Assembly (NCBI RefSeq): GCF_019075875.1
Contig: NZ_JAHOOZ010000001.1
Span: 1-64,000, forward strand
Direction of reading: 5' to 3'
DNA from: Novosphingobium sp. G106
GTDB lineage: Bacteria; Pseudomonadota; Alphaproteobacteria; Sphingomonadales; Sphingomonadaceae
DNA: 64,000 nucleotides
The translations under genes and the position numbers were made by a program. Below are positions 22,864 to 31,078 of the stretch, in pieces. Under the pieces are notes generated by a model. The model saw only the letters and a program-made list of their open reading frames with translations. It searched no databases and was not told the DNA's origin. Numbering within the stretch: position 1 is the stretch's first letter; every line of letters begins with the position of its first letter.

Positions 22864-23145
22864 CTCCAGTCGGCGCATAAATTGCGCCTTCGGATCGACT
22901 CCGATTGGCCTCGCGCCTCGCCCCGCGACAATCCCCGAATACCTGGGCGCTGCCTTGCGCTGTGCGATGTGCCAGACGCCGCGCCGGCCGTGACTGACGG
23001 TGCATTGGTAGGATCCGTCACGGTAGACATCGGTCTCACCAAGCGCTGAGCGCATGGCGATTTCCAGGATGGATGAGGCGCTAACGGCATCAAACTCGAT
23101 GCATCTTAGCTGGTTATTCAATGGTATCAGCTTGAAGTGAGCCAC
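22855..23145 (-). CDS. small hypothetical protein
   Basis: Starts with GTG 23145 behind AAGGGAAG and runs 96 residues. The first 65 (VAHFKLIPLNNQLRCIEFDA, then YRDGSYQCTVSHGRRGVWHI) have the alternating pattern of a small beta-rich domain seen in short sphingomonad proteins of unknown function. The last 30 residues are less convincing and overlap the following gene. Confidence 0.45.
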   Translation of the reverse strand: MAHFKLIPLNNQLRCIEFDAVSASSILEIAMRSALGETDVYRDGSYQCTVSHGRRGVWHIAQRKAAPRYSGIVAGRGARPIGVDPKAQFMRRLEMA

Positions 23146-23560
23146 TGCACCGCTTCCCTTTTTGGGCGGGAGCACGAGCGATGTCTCTCAGGCGCCGGCA
23201 TGCCGAATCGGAGCTGGCGATAGCGCTCAGTACACCTACCGAAGGCTAAAGGCACGCGGTTGCTGCAGTGCGGCAGAATGGGCGGCGCAGCGTCGGGAGC
23301 GCGACGGGCACTATCGGCCGACCCACCCCGATTTTGGCCCCGACGGCTTCTCGGAAAGCCTGCCAATCTTCAACGCCTGTAATGGCATTTTGCCTCGAAA
23401 GGCCGATTGAGCGCGCTATCTCCGGCCAGAGCGAGTAGGCGGTACCGGCGGCCGGATATCGCAACCGATGCGAGCGGCGCGTTTCCTGCCTGGCACATTG
23501 TCACCGGCCGCGATTGTGGCTGTCGAGCCAGTTTTCATCTTTGAGAGATCTCACGCCGCA
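23146..23560. other. gap without a confident gene
   Basis: Short open frames exist on both strands, for example one of about 72 codons on the minus strand at 23246-23464, but none has a ribosome site or a recognisable domain. No repeat or strong promoter is seen. Confidence 0.5.
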
Positions 23561-24610
23561 ATGTCGATATTAGATTTGTTCTCCCTAACGCCGGCCGGCC
23601 TGGCCATCGATCTTGGTACCGCAAACACCGTTGTTTATGTGAAAGGTACGGGAGTAGTTCTTGCCGAGCCATCGGTCGTTGCCATCGAGACCGTCGATGG
23701 GATCGAGCGTGTCCTGGCCGTGGGCGAAGATGCCAAGCTGATGATGGGCAAGACACCCGAGAACATCAAAACGGTTCGACCCCTGCGCAACGGTGTTATC
23801 TCCGATCTCGAAGTCGCAGAGCAGATGATCAAGCACTTCATCGGCAAGGCGCTGGGGCGACAGGGTTTCTTTCATGTTGGGCCTGAAATCGTCATCTGCG
23901 TGCCTTCCGGTTCAACCCAGGTGGAGCGCCGGGCCATTCGCGATGCTGCCTCAAACGCGGGCGCCAGAAAGGTGTGGTTGATCGATGAACCCATGGCGGC
24001 TGCGATCGGGGCAGATTTGCCGGTTACGCATCCCGTGGGATCTATGGTCGTCGATATCGGCGGCGGGACGACCGAGGTCGGAGTGATCTCGATCGGCGGC
24101 ATGAACATGAGCATGTCGGCCCGGGTAGGCGGCGACAGCATGGATGAGGCCATCACGCTGCATGTTCGCAGGCATCACAATCTCCTGATCGGGGAGGCGA
24201 CCGCGGAGCGTGTTAAGAAGACGCTGGGAGCGGCGATGGTCGACGACGCTGCCGCGGCCAAGCCAACGACGGCGCTGATCAAGGGCCGCGATATAGGGCA
24301 GGGCAGACCCAAAGAGATCGCTATCACCCAGGTCGAAATCGCAGACGCTCTGGCCGATTGCGTCGGCCAGATCGTTCAGGTCGTTCGCAGCACGCTTGAA
24401 AGCACGGCGCCGGAGATCGCAGCGGATATCATCGAAGGTGGTATCATCCTGACGGGAGGAGGCTCGCTTCTCACCGGGATCGATACAGTTCTGGCCCTCG
24501 CCACCGGGCTGCCTGTCCGCGTCGCGGATAACCCGCTCAATTGTGTAGCGATCGGAGCGGGCCGGACGCTTGAGGACCCAGTCTATCAGAGCGTACTCCA
24601 TGGTGCCTAA
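23561..24610 (+). CDS. MreB-like actin-family protein, stand-alone paralogue
   Basis: 349 residues with the full actin-fold nucleotide site: phosphate 1 (IDLGTANTVVYV), phosphate 2 (VVDIGGGTTEVGVIS) and the adenosine motif (GIILTGGGSLLTG). MreB polymerises under the membrane and directs side-wall peptidoglycan synthesis with MreC, MreD, RodA and PBP2. None of those genes is nearby, and the gene sits inside an island, so it is probably a second copy. ATG 23561 is chosen because MSILDLFSL is the usual MreB-type N-terminus. The ribosome site is weak. Confidence 0.88.
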   Translation: MSILDLFSLTPAGLAIDLGTANTVVYVKGTGVVLAEPSVVAIETVDGIERVLAVGEDAKLMMGKTPENIKTVRPLRNGVISDLEVAEQMIKHFIGKALGRQGFFHVGPEIVICVPSGSTQVERRAIRDAASNAGARKVWLIDEPMAAAIGADLPVTHPVGSMVVDIGGGTTEVGVISIGGMNMSMSARVGGDSMDEAITLHVRRHHNLLIGEATAERVKKTLGAAMVDDAAAAKPTTALIKGRDIGQGRPKEIAITQVEIADALADCVGQIVQVVRSTLESTAPEIAADIIEGGIILTGGGSLLTGIDTVLALATGLPVRVADNPLNCVAIGAGRTLEDPVYQSVLHGA

Positions 24611-24723
24611 AATGGTGCCGGAGAACCGATCGCTTGATCTGCGGCTCGACGGCGAAGGCATCATTTCGTGCATCGGCCCGGCGTGCCAACTATGCTTCCG
24701 CAAAGGGACGTGAAGGGTACTCC

Positions 24724-24981
24724 ATGGCCAAGCTGCAACTGAAAATCGGCGATCTCGTCCGGCGTGATCCGGGAGACGTTTGGCGCATCCTCTCGATACC
24801 CGCCGGCTACAATCCGGTTACAGACCGAGCAGAATGTCTTTGCGAGCGGCCGCCTCTTGGTTGGCTCCAGCCCGATGGAAAGCGCGGTACGCCTTGGGCA
24901 AAGCAAGGGCGAACAGAGCGCTTCGATATTTCGGATCTCAAGCTTCTCGACACGGATACGCTCGAGCGGCCGCAGGATTGA
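24724..24981 (+). CDS. small hypothetical protein
   Basis: 85 residues starting at ATG 24724 behind GAAGGG. It reads KIGDLVRRDPGDVWRILSIP, then CERPPLGWLQPDG and an acidic C-terminus. Soluble, with no signal or membrane segment; the family is not recognised. Confidence 0.55.
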   Translation: MAKLQLKIGDLVRRDPGDVWRILSIPAGYNPVTDRAECLCERPPLGWLQPDGKRGTPWAKQGRTERFDISDLKLLDTDTLERPQD

Positions 24982-25261
24982 GGCAGTTTTGCACTTCGTC
25001 GCGAAAGGCAAATTCGCTGGTCAGCTGAACGTGAGGTCGATCTGCGCCCACATTGCTGCTGTTCGAAGGTCAATTTCATTCTCTCGAAAGCTGCCACCCC
25101 TTCAGTCGTCTCGGCCGAGGTGCGCCAGCAAGCCAGACGCGGCCAGACTTCGGATCTATCCGATCATATTTGCCTACGGCTCGACGCATGGTGGACGGCC
25201 TCGGAACATGCGCTGGAATCGCCAGTTTAGTGATGCAGGGCATTGCCAGTGGGAGCGAGCT

Positions 25262-25471
25262 ATGAAGAAGCTTATCGGAACATTGGCGTTGATTTCTGCG
25301 GTCGGCATTTCCGGATCTGCTGAGGCCAAAGGTGCGGTTAAGGGGGCAGTCGTGGGCGCTGCCGCCGGTCACATGGTTGGGCACGGCCATGCGGTGGCAG
25401 GGGCCGCCGCGGGCGCGGCAATCGGACATCACCACGCAAAGGTAAAGGCGCGCAAAGCCGCGGCGGCCTGA
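25262..25471 (+). CDS. exported glycine-zipper small protein
   Basis: 69 residues: a signal peptide (MKKLIGTLALISAVGISGSAEA), then GAVKGAVVGAAAGHMVGHGH and AVAGAAAGAAIGHHHAK, a glycine/alanine zipper with several His. Such proteins associate with envelopes, but the function is unknown. GGGAG lies just upstream of the ATG. Confidence 0.7.
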   Translation: MKKLIGTLALISAVGISGSAEAKGAVKGAVVGAAAGHMVGHGHAVAGAAAGAAIGHHHAKVKARKAAAA

Positions 25472-25572
25472 TCTCCTGCATCAACATTGTCGATTTCGTA
25501 GCTCGGTAGCGTCGCTGGCGTTTTGCTGCGGCCCTGAACGTCCGGGACTGGCGAAGCAGCTAGGACAAACCT

Positions 25573-25920
25573 GTGCGCAAGCTATTTGACCGCCTGACGG
25601 CTGGGTGTGCTCGATTCACCGGCCGGCCAGCGATGTTTGGAATTTGCATTCTCCTGGCACTCATAGGCGTCGCAGCCTATGTTTCAGGCGACGATCACTT
25701 CTTGAATGGCGCTAACCTCGGCCTCAGCGTTGTCACTTTGCTATTGCTGCCGATCCTCCAGGCCACACAAAATCGCGACGGCGCGGCTCTCCAGGCAAAG
25801 CTGGATGAGCTAATCAAATCGAACATCCATGCCCGAGACGCGCTCATTGGGCTCGAAAGCAAAGGCGAACAGGAAATCGAAGCGCTACGCCAGAGCGTCG
25901 TTGATCCGGCGCGAGAATAG
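25573..25920 (+). CDS. low-affinity iron permease family protein
   Basis: 115 residues from GTG 25573. The order FTGRPAMFG, a hydrophobic helix (ICILLALIGVAAYVSG), a second one (LGLSVVTLLLLPILQATQNR) and QAKLDELIKS matches the bacterial members of the low-affinity iron permease family (PF04120). Despite the family name, these short bacterial proteins have no proven iron transport. Two membrane helices with a cytoplasmic helical tail. It lies directly before the porin fragment. Confidence 0.72.
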   Translation: MRKLFDRLTAGCARFTGRPAMFGICILLALIGVAAYVSGDDHFLNGANLGLSVVTLLLLPILQATQNRDGAALQAKLDELIKSNIHARDALIGLESKGEQEIEALRQSVVDPARE

Positions 25921-25921
25921 C

Positions 25922-26245
25922 GTGCGCCACTTCGCGCCGCTGGTCCCTGGAATGGTCGGCGCCCTATGCGTTTCGAGCGGGAACGCAGCATTTGCAGACG
26001 ACAAGGCGCCACCATCGTTCTCTCTTTCGCTGCGCGATACGCTGGATGGCTGGGACAATGCAGCCGGGCGTGTGACACGCGGCGCCGACGTCCTGAATAA
26101 ACTGCAGGTGGCCGCCACGCTCCAAGGCGATCAGTTTGCATTGGACGGTCTGAGTACTCATCGCCAGATATTTCTGGAAGGCAGGGCCTGGATTAGGCAT
26201 GTTGATTGTGCGGCAGTGAGTTCGAGCGTGATTGGCGCGGGTTGA
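25922..26245 (+). pseudogene. N-terminal fragment of an OprB-like carbohydrate porin
   Basis: From GTG 25922 there is a signal sequence (MVGALCVSSGNAAFA) and then SLSLRDTLDGWDNAAGRVTR with LNKLQVAATLQGDQFALDGL, the first strands of an OprB-type outer-membrane porin. The protein stops after about 107 residues where a full one needs about 400, and its last 25 residues are unrelated. This is a truncated gene. Confidence 0.65.
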
Positions 26246-26335
26246 TGCTTCAGTTGGTTCCACCACTGGCGTTGGAACTGTGACCTGTATCCCGTCGTTG
26301 TATGAGCAGATGACGATCACAGCCTGGACTCAGCA

Positions 26336-26641
26336 ATGCACACGATGACAGATGCCGACCGAGAAGCGGCAAATGCACTCCGCGAGATATTGGCGGATAT
26401 CTCAGGGTTCTGGCACCGAGCCGGCGATGATAGTCCGCTCTGCCAGGCCATGGCGCGACATCGTATGGAAGCCGAGCATCGCCTTGCCGATAAACTTGCA
26501 CCTTTTGTGACCGTTCCTCCGCCCGCAAAGGCCGCGCCGGCCTACGAGCAAACTGTCAGATCGGTGCAACAGGAAATGATATCGCTGCCGCGCTTTCACG
26601 GACCGGTGCTGGCGCACGCGCACAGGGGAATCAAATCCTAA
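26336..26641 (+). CDS. hypothetical protein
   Basis: 101 residues from ATG 26336 (or 26345). Helical first half (DREAANALREILADISGFWH), proline-rich centre, no signal or membrane part. No family recognised; codon use looks typical of the island. The ribosome site is poor. Confidence 0.45.
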   Translation: MHTMTDADREAANALREILADISGFWHRAGDDSPLCQAMARHRMEAEHRLADKLAPFVTVPPPAKAAPAYEQTVRSVQQEMISLPRFHGPVLAHAHRGIKS

Positions 26642-26676
26642 ACGCCGTCTATTGGAGGACTAAGCATCGGGTCTGC

Positions 26677-27459
26677 TCAAACATCGGGAGAGGCTTTCGC
26701 TTCCTCCATCGCTTGCGCCAAAATCCGGGCGATACGCTCCCATCCCCGCTCGTCGAAAATCTCGTTCTGTCTTATCTCGAGTTCGACGTATGGAATTTTC
26801 GCCGCGAAGGCATGGCTTGGAACGGTGAAATCGGTTTCGTCCATCCGGTAGGGCTCGTTGTCTCCGATCGTCAAACCCTCGATGGATTGTAGGGACGCAA
26901 GCACAGCTTGGGCGAAACGCGTGTTGCCTTCCGAATGCAGCACGCCGATTTCCCAAGGCCTGTCGATTTCGCCAAGCCGCGGCGTGAAGCTGTGGAGCGA
27001 TACCAGGATTGTCGCCCGTCCAGCGGCGTTACGCTCGGCGAGCAGGCCCGCGATCGCCGCGTGATAGGGAAGAAATATCGCGTCGATGCGCTCCTGCGCG
27101 CTCCGCAGGGACAAGCCGATGTTGCCAGGAATGGCCGTTCCATCGCAGACCTGCGCAATCGAACCCCCATGGCCGACTTGGCGATTGCAGTCGATGACGA
27201 GCCGCGAATAGCGCTGCTCGACGAACGGCGCGTCGAGGATCGCAGAGAGCCGCTGACCGAGACGCGACACCCCGATGTCGAGTGCGATGTGTCGGCTGAG
27301 CTCCTGCGCGGCGAGGCCGAGGTTGTCGAGGCGTTCGGGGACCAAATTACCGGCGTGATCGCCCAGCAGCAGGAACAATGAACTTCCGCTGCGGTTAGTG
27401 ATCCTGACCGGCGCAGCATCCCGAAAAGTGAGCAAGCCGCGGCTCGAACTGCTTGTCAT
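26677..27459 (-). CDS. N-formylglutamate amidohydrolase family protein
   Basis: 260 residues. The family pattern is clear: FLLLGDHAGNLVPERLDNLG near the N-terminus, then RLVIDCNR, ILVSLHSFTP and a late LEIRQNEI, which hold the metal and substrate ligands of the zinc-dependent FGase fold. HutG-type enzymes release formate from N-formylglutamate, but no histidine-degradation genes are here, so a different N-acyl substrate is likely. ATG 27459 lies only 16 bp from the divergent transglutaminase start. Confidence 0.85.
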   Translation of the reverse strand: MTSSSSRGLLTFRDAAPVRITNRSGSSLFLLLGDHAGNLVPERLDNLGLAAQELSRHIALDIGVSRLGQRLSAILDAPFVEQRYSRLVIDCNRQVGHGGSIAQVCDGTAIPGNIGLSLRSAQERIDAIFLPYHAAIAGLLAERNAAGRATILVSLHSFTPRLGEIDRPWEIGVLHSEGNTRFAQAVLASLQSIEGLTIGDNEPYRMDETDFTVPSHAFAAKIPYVELEIRQNEIFDERGWERIARILAQAMEEAKASPDV

Positions 27460-27475
27460 GCTTCGTGGATTTCCG

Positions 27476-28393
27476 ATGCCTTTGGTAAACCTGTCACACG
27501 TCACCACCTATACCTACAGCCAGCCGGTGCGTTTCGGCGAGCATAGGCTCATGGTGCGTCCGCGCGAGAGCTATGACCAGCACCTCCTGACCGCCGAGCT
27601 TGCAATCGATCCGGAGCCAAGCTCCGTTCGTTGGCTCCACGACGTCTTCGGCAATGCGGTGGCCATCGCCACCTTCGATCACCGCGCCGACTATCTGCGG
27701 ATCGAGAGTACTGCCCGCCTAATCCACCATCCGAGCGAGCTCGAGGACGTTCACATCGAGGAATACGCGCGAACCTATCCCTTCACCTACTCTTCTGAAG
27801 AAATGCCGGATCTCCTACGCTCGATCGAGCGCCAGCATCTGGATCCGGCCCGCGCGATCGATACCTGGGCCAGGCGCTTCGTCGGCGCCCCCGACGCGAG
27901 CACGCTCGCCATGCTCACCGACATGACGAGCGCGATAAAGCGAGAGTTTACCTACTTGCCGCGCTATCAGAAGGGTACTCAGACGCCGCTCGAAACGCTG
28001 GAGCGCAAGACCGGCACTTGCCGTGACTACGCAATGCTGATGATCGAGGCCGTGCGCGCGCTCGGCCTCGCTGCGCGGTTCGTCTCGGGCTACGTCTACA
28101 ATCCCTCGGGCCGTCGCCGGCGGCTCGGCGGCGGCAACACCCATGCTTGGGTGCGCGTCTACCTACCGGGATCGGGCTGGGTGGAGTTCGACCCGACCAA
28201 CGCGATCACCGGCACAAGCGGCCTCATCCGCGTCGCGGTCGCGCGCGACATCTATCAGGCTATCCCTGTCTCCGGGACGTGGTCGGGTTTTCCCGGAAGC
28301 TACCTCGGCATGGACGTTTCGGTCGATGCCCATGTCGAGATCTCAGAGCCGTCCGGCTCGACCCCGCCAACCCTGTCTTCTGGAGTTTCCTGA
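27476..28393 (+). CDS. transglutaminase-like cysteine protease family protein
   Basis: 305 residues. An N-terminal beta domain (THVTTYTYSQPV-like start, HRLMVRPRES) is followed by the transglutaminase core: Cys in TGTCRDYAMLMIEAVRALG, His in GGGNTHAWVRVYLPG, Asp in WVEFDPTNAI. The triad is complete. Bacterial homologues are thought to be intracellular proteases or amidases; partners are often an ATP-grasp protein, which is absent here. The next gene starts right at its stop codon. Confidence 0.86.
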   Translation: MPLVNLSHVTTYTYSQPVRFGEHRLMVRPRESYDQHLLTAELAIDPEPSSVRWLHDVFGNAVAIATFDHRADYLRIESTARLIHHPSELEDVHIEEYARTYPFTYSSEEMPDLLRSIERQHLDPARAIDTWARRFVGAPDASTLAMLTDMTSAIKREFTYLPRYQKGTQTPLETLERKTGTCRDYAMLMIEAVRALGLAARFVSGYVYNPSGRRRRLGGGNTHAWVRVYLPGSGWVEFDPTNAITGTSGLIRVAVARDIYQAIPVSGTWSGFPGSYLGMDVSVDAHVEISEPSGSTPPTLSSGVS

Positions 28394-29215
28394 ATGCTCA
28401 TCCGGGCCGGCTACAACATCCGTTTGGAAAGCGACGTGGCGACGCCGATGCTGGCGGCGCTCAGCATTCACCCCTCGCGAAACAAGGATCTGCGCACACC
28501 GCATCGGATCGTCACGACGCCGGAGGTGCCGATCTACGACTATATCGACCAGTTCGGGAATATCTGCTCGCGCGTGACGATCCCAAGCGGCGGGCTGACC
28601 TTGGCCTGCGATTTCACCATTGAGGACGATGGACAGCCGGATCCTGCCGCACCGGACGCGATCCAGCATGCGATCGAGGATCTGCCCGATGACATCCTCG
28701 TCTACTTGCTCGCCAGCCGCTACTGCGAAACCGACCGGCTCGCCGAGACAGCCTGGTCGCTATTCGGTGCCACGCAGCCCGGTTGGGTCCGTGTGCAGGC
28801 GATAGTCGCTTTCGTGCATGATCATATCGAGTTCGGCTACCATCACGCGCGGTCGTCGCGCACGGCTTGGGAAGGCTATCAGGAGCAGATCGGCGTCTGC
28901 CGCGACTTCGCGCACCTGGCGATTACCCTGTGCCGCTGCATGAATATCCCCGCGCGTTATTGCACCGGCTATCTCGGTGATATCGGCGTACCGGCGGTCG
29001 ACGCACCAATGGACTTCTCTGCCTGGTTCGATGTCTATTTGGGCGGTGAATGGTACACTTTCGATGCGCGCCATAACGCACCGCGGATCGGTCGCATCCT
29101 GATGGCGCGGGGGCGGGATGCGACTGACGCAGCTCTGACCACCACCTTTGGGCCGACAAGTCTTGCCAATTTTGAAGTCCATACAGATGAGGTCGCCGGG
29201 GATAATTTACGCTAG
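28394..29215 (+). CDS. second transglutaminase-like protein, triad His position is Ser
   Basis: 273 residues. Cys lies in IGVCRDFAHLAITLCRCM and Asp in WYTFDARHN. At the place of the catalytic His the sequence reads MDFSAWFDVYLGG, with Ser where the first paralogue has His. This may be a feature of the subfamily or mark a changed activity. The N-terminal domain differs from that of the neighbour. The ATG follows the upstream TGA directly, so the two are translationally coupled. Confidence 0.85.
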   Translation: MLIRAGYNIRLESDVATPMLAALSIHPSRNKDLRTPHRIVTTPEVPIYDYIDQFGNICSRVTIPSGGLTLACDFTIEDDGQPDPAAPDAIQHAIEDLPDDILVYLLASRYCETDRLAETAWSLFGATQPGWVRVQAIVAFVHDHIEFGYHHARSSRTAWEGYQEQIGVCRDFAHLAITLCRCMNIPARYCTGYLGDIGVPAVDAPMDFSAWFDVYLGGEWYTFDARHNAPRIGRILMARGRDATDAALTTTFGPTSLANFEVHTDEVAGDNLR

Positions 29216-29282
29216 GCCAAGTTTGGCCGATGGCAGTTCACCCAGGCGATCTCACAGGCGGAATTCGGGTAAGACCATGTGC

Positions 29283-29801
29283 TCAGGCACCAAGGGTTCG
29301 GGTCATATATGTTGCGCCCGCGCCGTAGCTGGCGAGCTTCTCCCTCATTGCAGGTTCGTCAGCCTCCGCAAATCCCGCTTTGGCCCAGAAGGCGGTGGCG
29401 TCATTGACTGCGACAAGCGCGATCGCGCGCCAACCGTCGCGGCGTGCCTGATCGGCTAACCGGTCGATGATGATCCGCGTGAGGTTCTTGCCCTGCGCCT
29501 CGCGGAGAAGAGCCAGATCATGCAGATAGAGCACCTCGGCGTCGTTCGGGAGGGCTTGGACCAGGCTATTGAGCGGCGGCGCGCTTCGCGCCGTCCACGG
29601 ATAGGCAATGAGGTACCCCAGCATCCTGCCGGTTCCCTCGTCGAGTACGAAGCATCCCTGAGGAAAGAGCTTAAGCCGCTCGGCAAAGCAGCGCCTGTCC
29701 TCGAAGTGATCAGGAAAGGCTTCGCGAGCAACGCGAATGACACCATCGAGATCACTGATCGCCATTTCGCGCCAGAAGGCCTCGCTTGCCGGCCCTCCCA
29801 T
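29283..29801 (-). CDS. GNAT family N-acetyltransferase
   Basis: 172 residues. The acetyl-CoA region is QGKNLTRIIIDRLADQARRDG after LHDLALLREA, and the C-terminal FWAKAGFAEA is the usual GNAT end strand. Substrate unknown. The ATG at 29801 lies one base after the stop of the FAD oxidoreductase, making it the last gene of the katE operon, so an oxidative-stress or amine-acetylation role is possible. Confidence 0.8.
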   Translation of the reverse strand: MGGPASEAFWREMAISDLDGVIRVAREAFPDHFEDRRCFAERLKLFPQGCFVLDEGTGRMLGYLIAYPWTARSAPPLNSLVQALPNDAEVLYLHDLALLREAQGKNLTRIIIDRLADQARRDGWRAIALVAVNDATAFWAKAGFAEADEPAMREKLASYGAGATYMTRTLGA

Positions 29802-29802
29802 A

Positions 29803-31038
29803 TCAAAAGCCGGTTTTCGCGCTGAACCGGTAGGGATCAAAGCAGGCTGCATCAGGATCGATCCGTCCGGCGAAGCCCTCGGACAGCAGATCGGCCGCGA
29901 GCGCCGCAAATGCGATGCCGTTGCCGCCGAAGCCGGCGGCAAGCCAGACACGGTGCATATGGGCGGCACGTCCGATGGCAGGGAGGCCGTCGGGAGAACT
30001 GCCGAAAGTCGCCGACCACGCGCTATCGACGGGCAGCGGGTCCGAACCCAGCAAGGCAGCAAGCTTGGCGGCGATCGTGCCGGCCTTGGTTCCGATCAAG
30101 GCATCGCGTCGTTGGGCATCGATCACGCTTTCGTCCTCGCCGCCGGCGATGACCCGGCCCTCGGCATCCACGCGGATATAGAGATAGGGATCCGATGCCT
30201 CCCAGATCATGGCATTCTCGCGCCACAGCGGCGCAGTGCCCGGGGATGTGGCCATGACGAATGTCGAAAGGAGTTTGAACTGCGACGGCAGAAACAGCGT
30301 CGCACGCTCATAGCCGCTGGCTAAGACCACCTGACGCGCCTCTAGCCTATTCCCCTCGGCCAGCGAGAGGGTCACGCCCTGTTCGTGCTCGTCCATCGCG
30401 ATGACGTCGCAGGGGTAGTGGACCCGCGCGCCGCGCGCTCTCGCGATATCGAGCATCCCGTGCGCCAGTTGCACCGGATCGACTTCGAAGCCGCCATCGG
30501 AAACGATCGCCGCGCGCGGCCGAATGCCGAAGCGCCGTGCGACCGCATCGCCATCCAGAAAGGCGCTGGGCAAACCATGACGCTCGTGGAACGCCGCCTC
30601 TCGTCGCAGGCCGTCCGCATCGAGCTGGCCGCCCGCAAGATAGACGGTGGGGCGATCTAGCCGCGCGCAATCGATCCCGAGCGCGTCGATCCGATCGGCG
30701 AGACCGCGAACCGCGTGGTAGACGCGCGTCCAGCGCCGCGCGGCTTCCGCCTCTCCGATATCCGCCGCAAGCGTGCTCATCGGAACGTCCATCGCCCACA
30801 TCGATTCGGCCGTCGAAGCTGCGGTGCTCCCCATTCCGGAAGGGCGACGGTCGAGCACTACTACCGAATGTCCCTCGGCGCTGAAGCGTTCGGCGAGGAT
30901 CGAACCCATGACGCCCGAGCCGATGACGGCGACGTCGCTTCGCCCATCCGCCAGCGGATCGGCCCGAGGAATGTCCCAGGCATCCTCATTCCACGACGGG
31001 CGCCCGCCGCGTAGATCCCGGGATTCGGTCAGGGTCAC
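29803..31038 (-). CDS. FAD-dependent amino-acid oxidase/dehydrogenase (DAO family)
   Basis: 411 residues from GTG 31038. The FAD motif is DVAVIGSGVMGSILAERF with VVVLDRR ending the second strand. FEVDPVQLAHGML and a C-terminal GLPAIGR, GFGGNGIAFA complete the DAO/glycine-oxidase pattern. It would oxidise a D-amino acid, sarcosine-like or secondary amine substrate, giving H2O2 if O2 is the acceptor. That would suit its place 40 bp behind catalase. Confidence 0.84.
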   Translation of the reverse strand: MTLTESRDLRGGRPSWNEDAWDIPRADPLADGRSDVAVIGSGVMGSILAERFSAEGHSVVVLDRRPSGMGSTAASTAESMWAMDVPMSTLAADIGEAEAARRWTRVYHAVRGLADRIDALGIDCARLDRPTVYLAGGQLDADGLRREAAFHERHGLPSAFLDGDAVARRFGIRPRAAIVSDGGFEVDPVQLAHGMLDIARARGARVHYPCDVIAMDEHEQGVTLSLAEGNRLEARQVVLASGYERATLFLPSQFKLLSTFVMATSPGTAPLWRENAMIWEASDPYLYIRVDAEGRVIAGGEDESVIDAQRRDALIGTKAGTIAAKLAALLGSDPLPVDSAWSATFGSSPDGLPAIGRAAHMHRVWLAAGFGGNGIAFAALAADLLSEGFAGRIDPDAACFDPYRFSAKTGF

Positions 31039-31078
31039 AGGCGCTGTGCCAGGCGTGCGAATTCGATGGCCGCGAGCC

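Noticed and set aside
23162..23464. Small genes on either strand
   Set aside because: Overlapping short frames without ribosome sites or similarity I can recognise.
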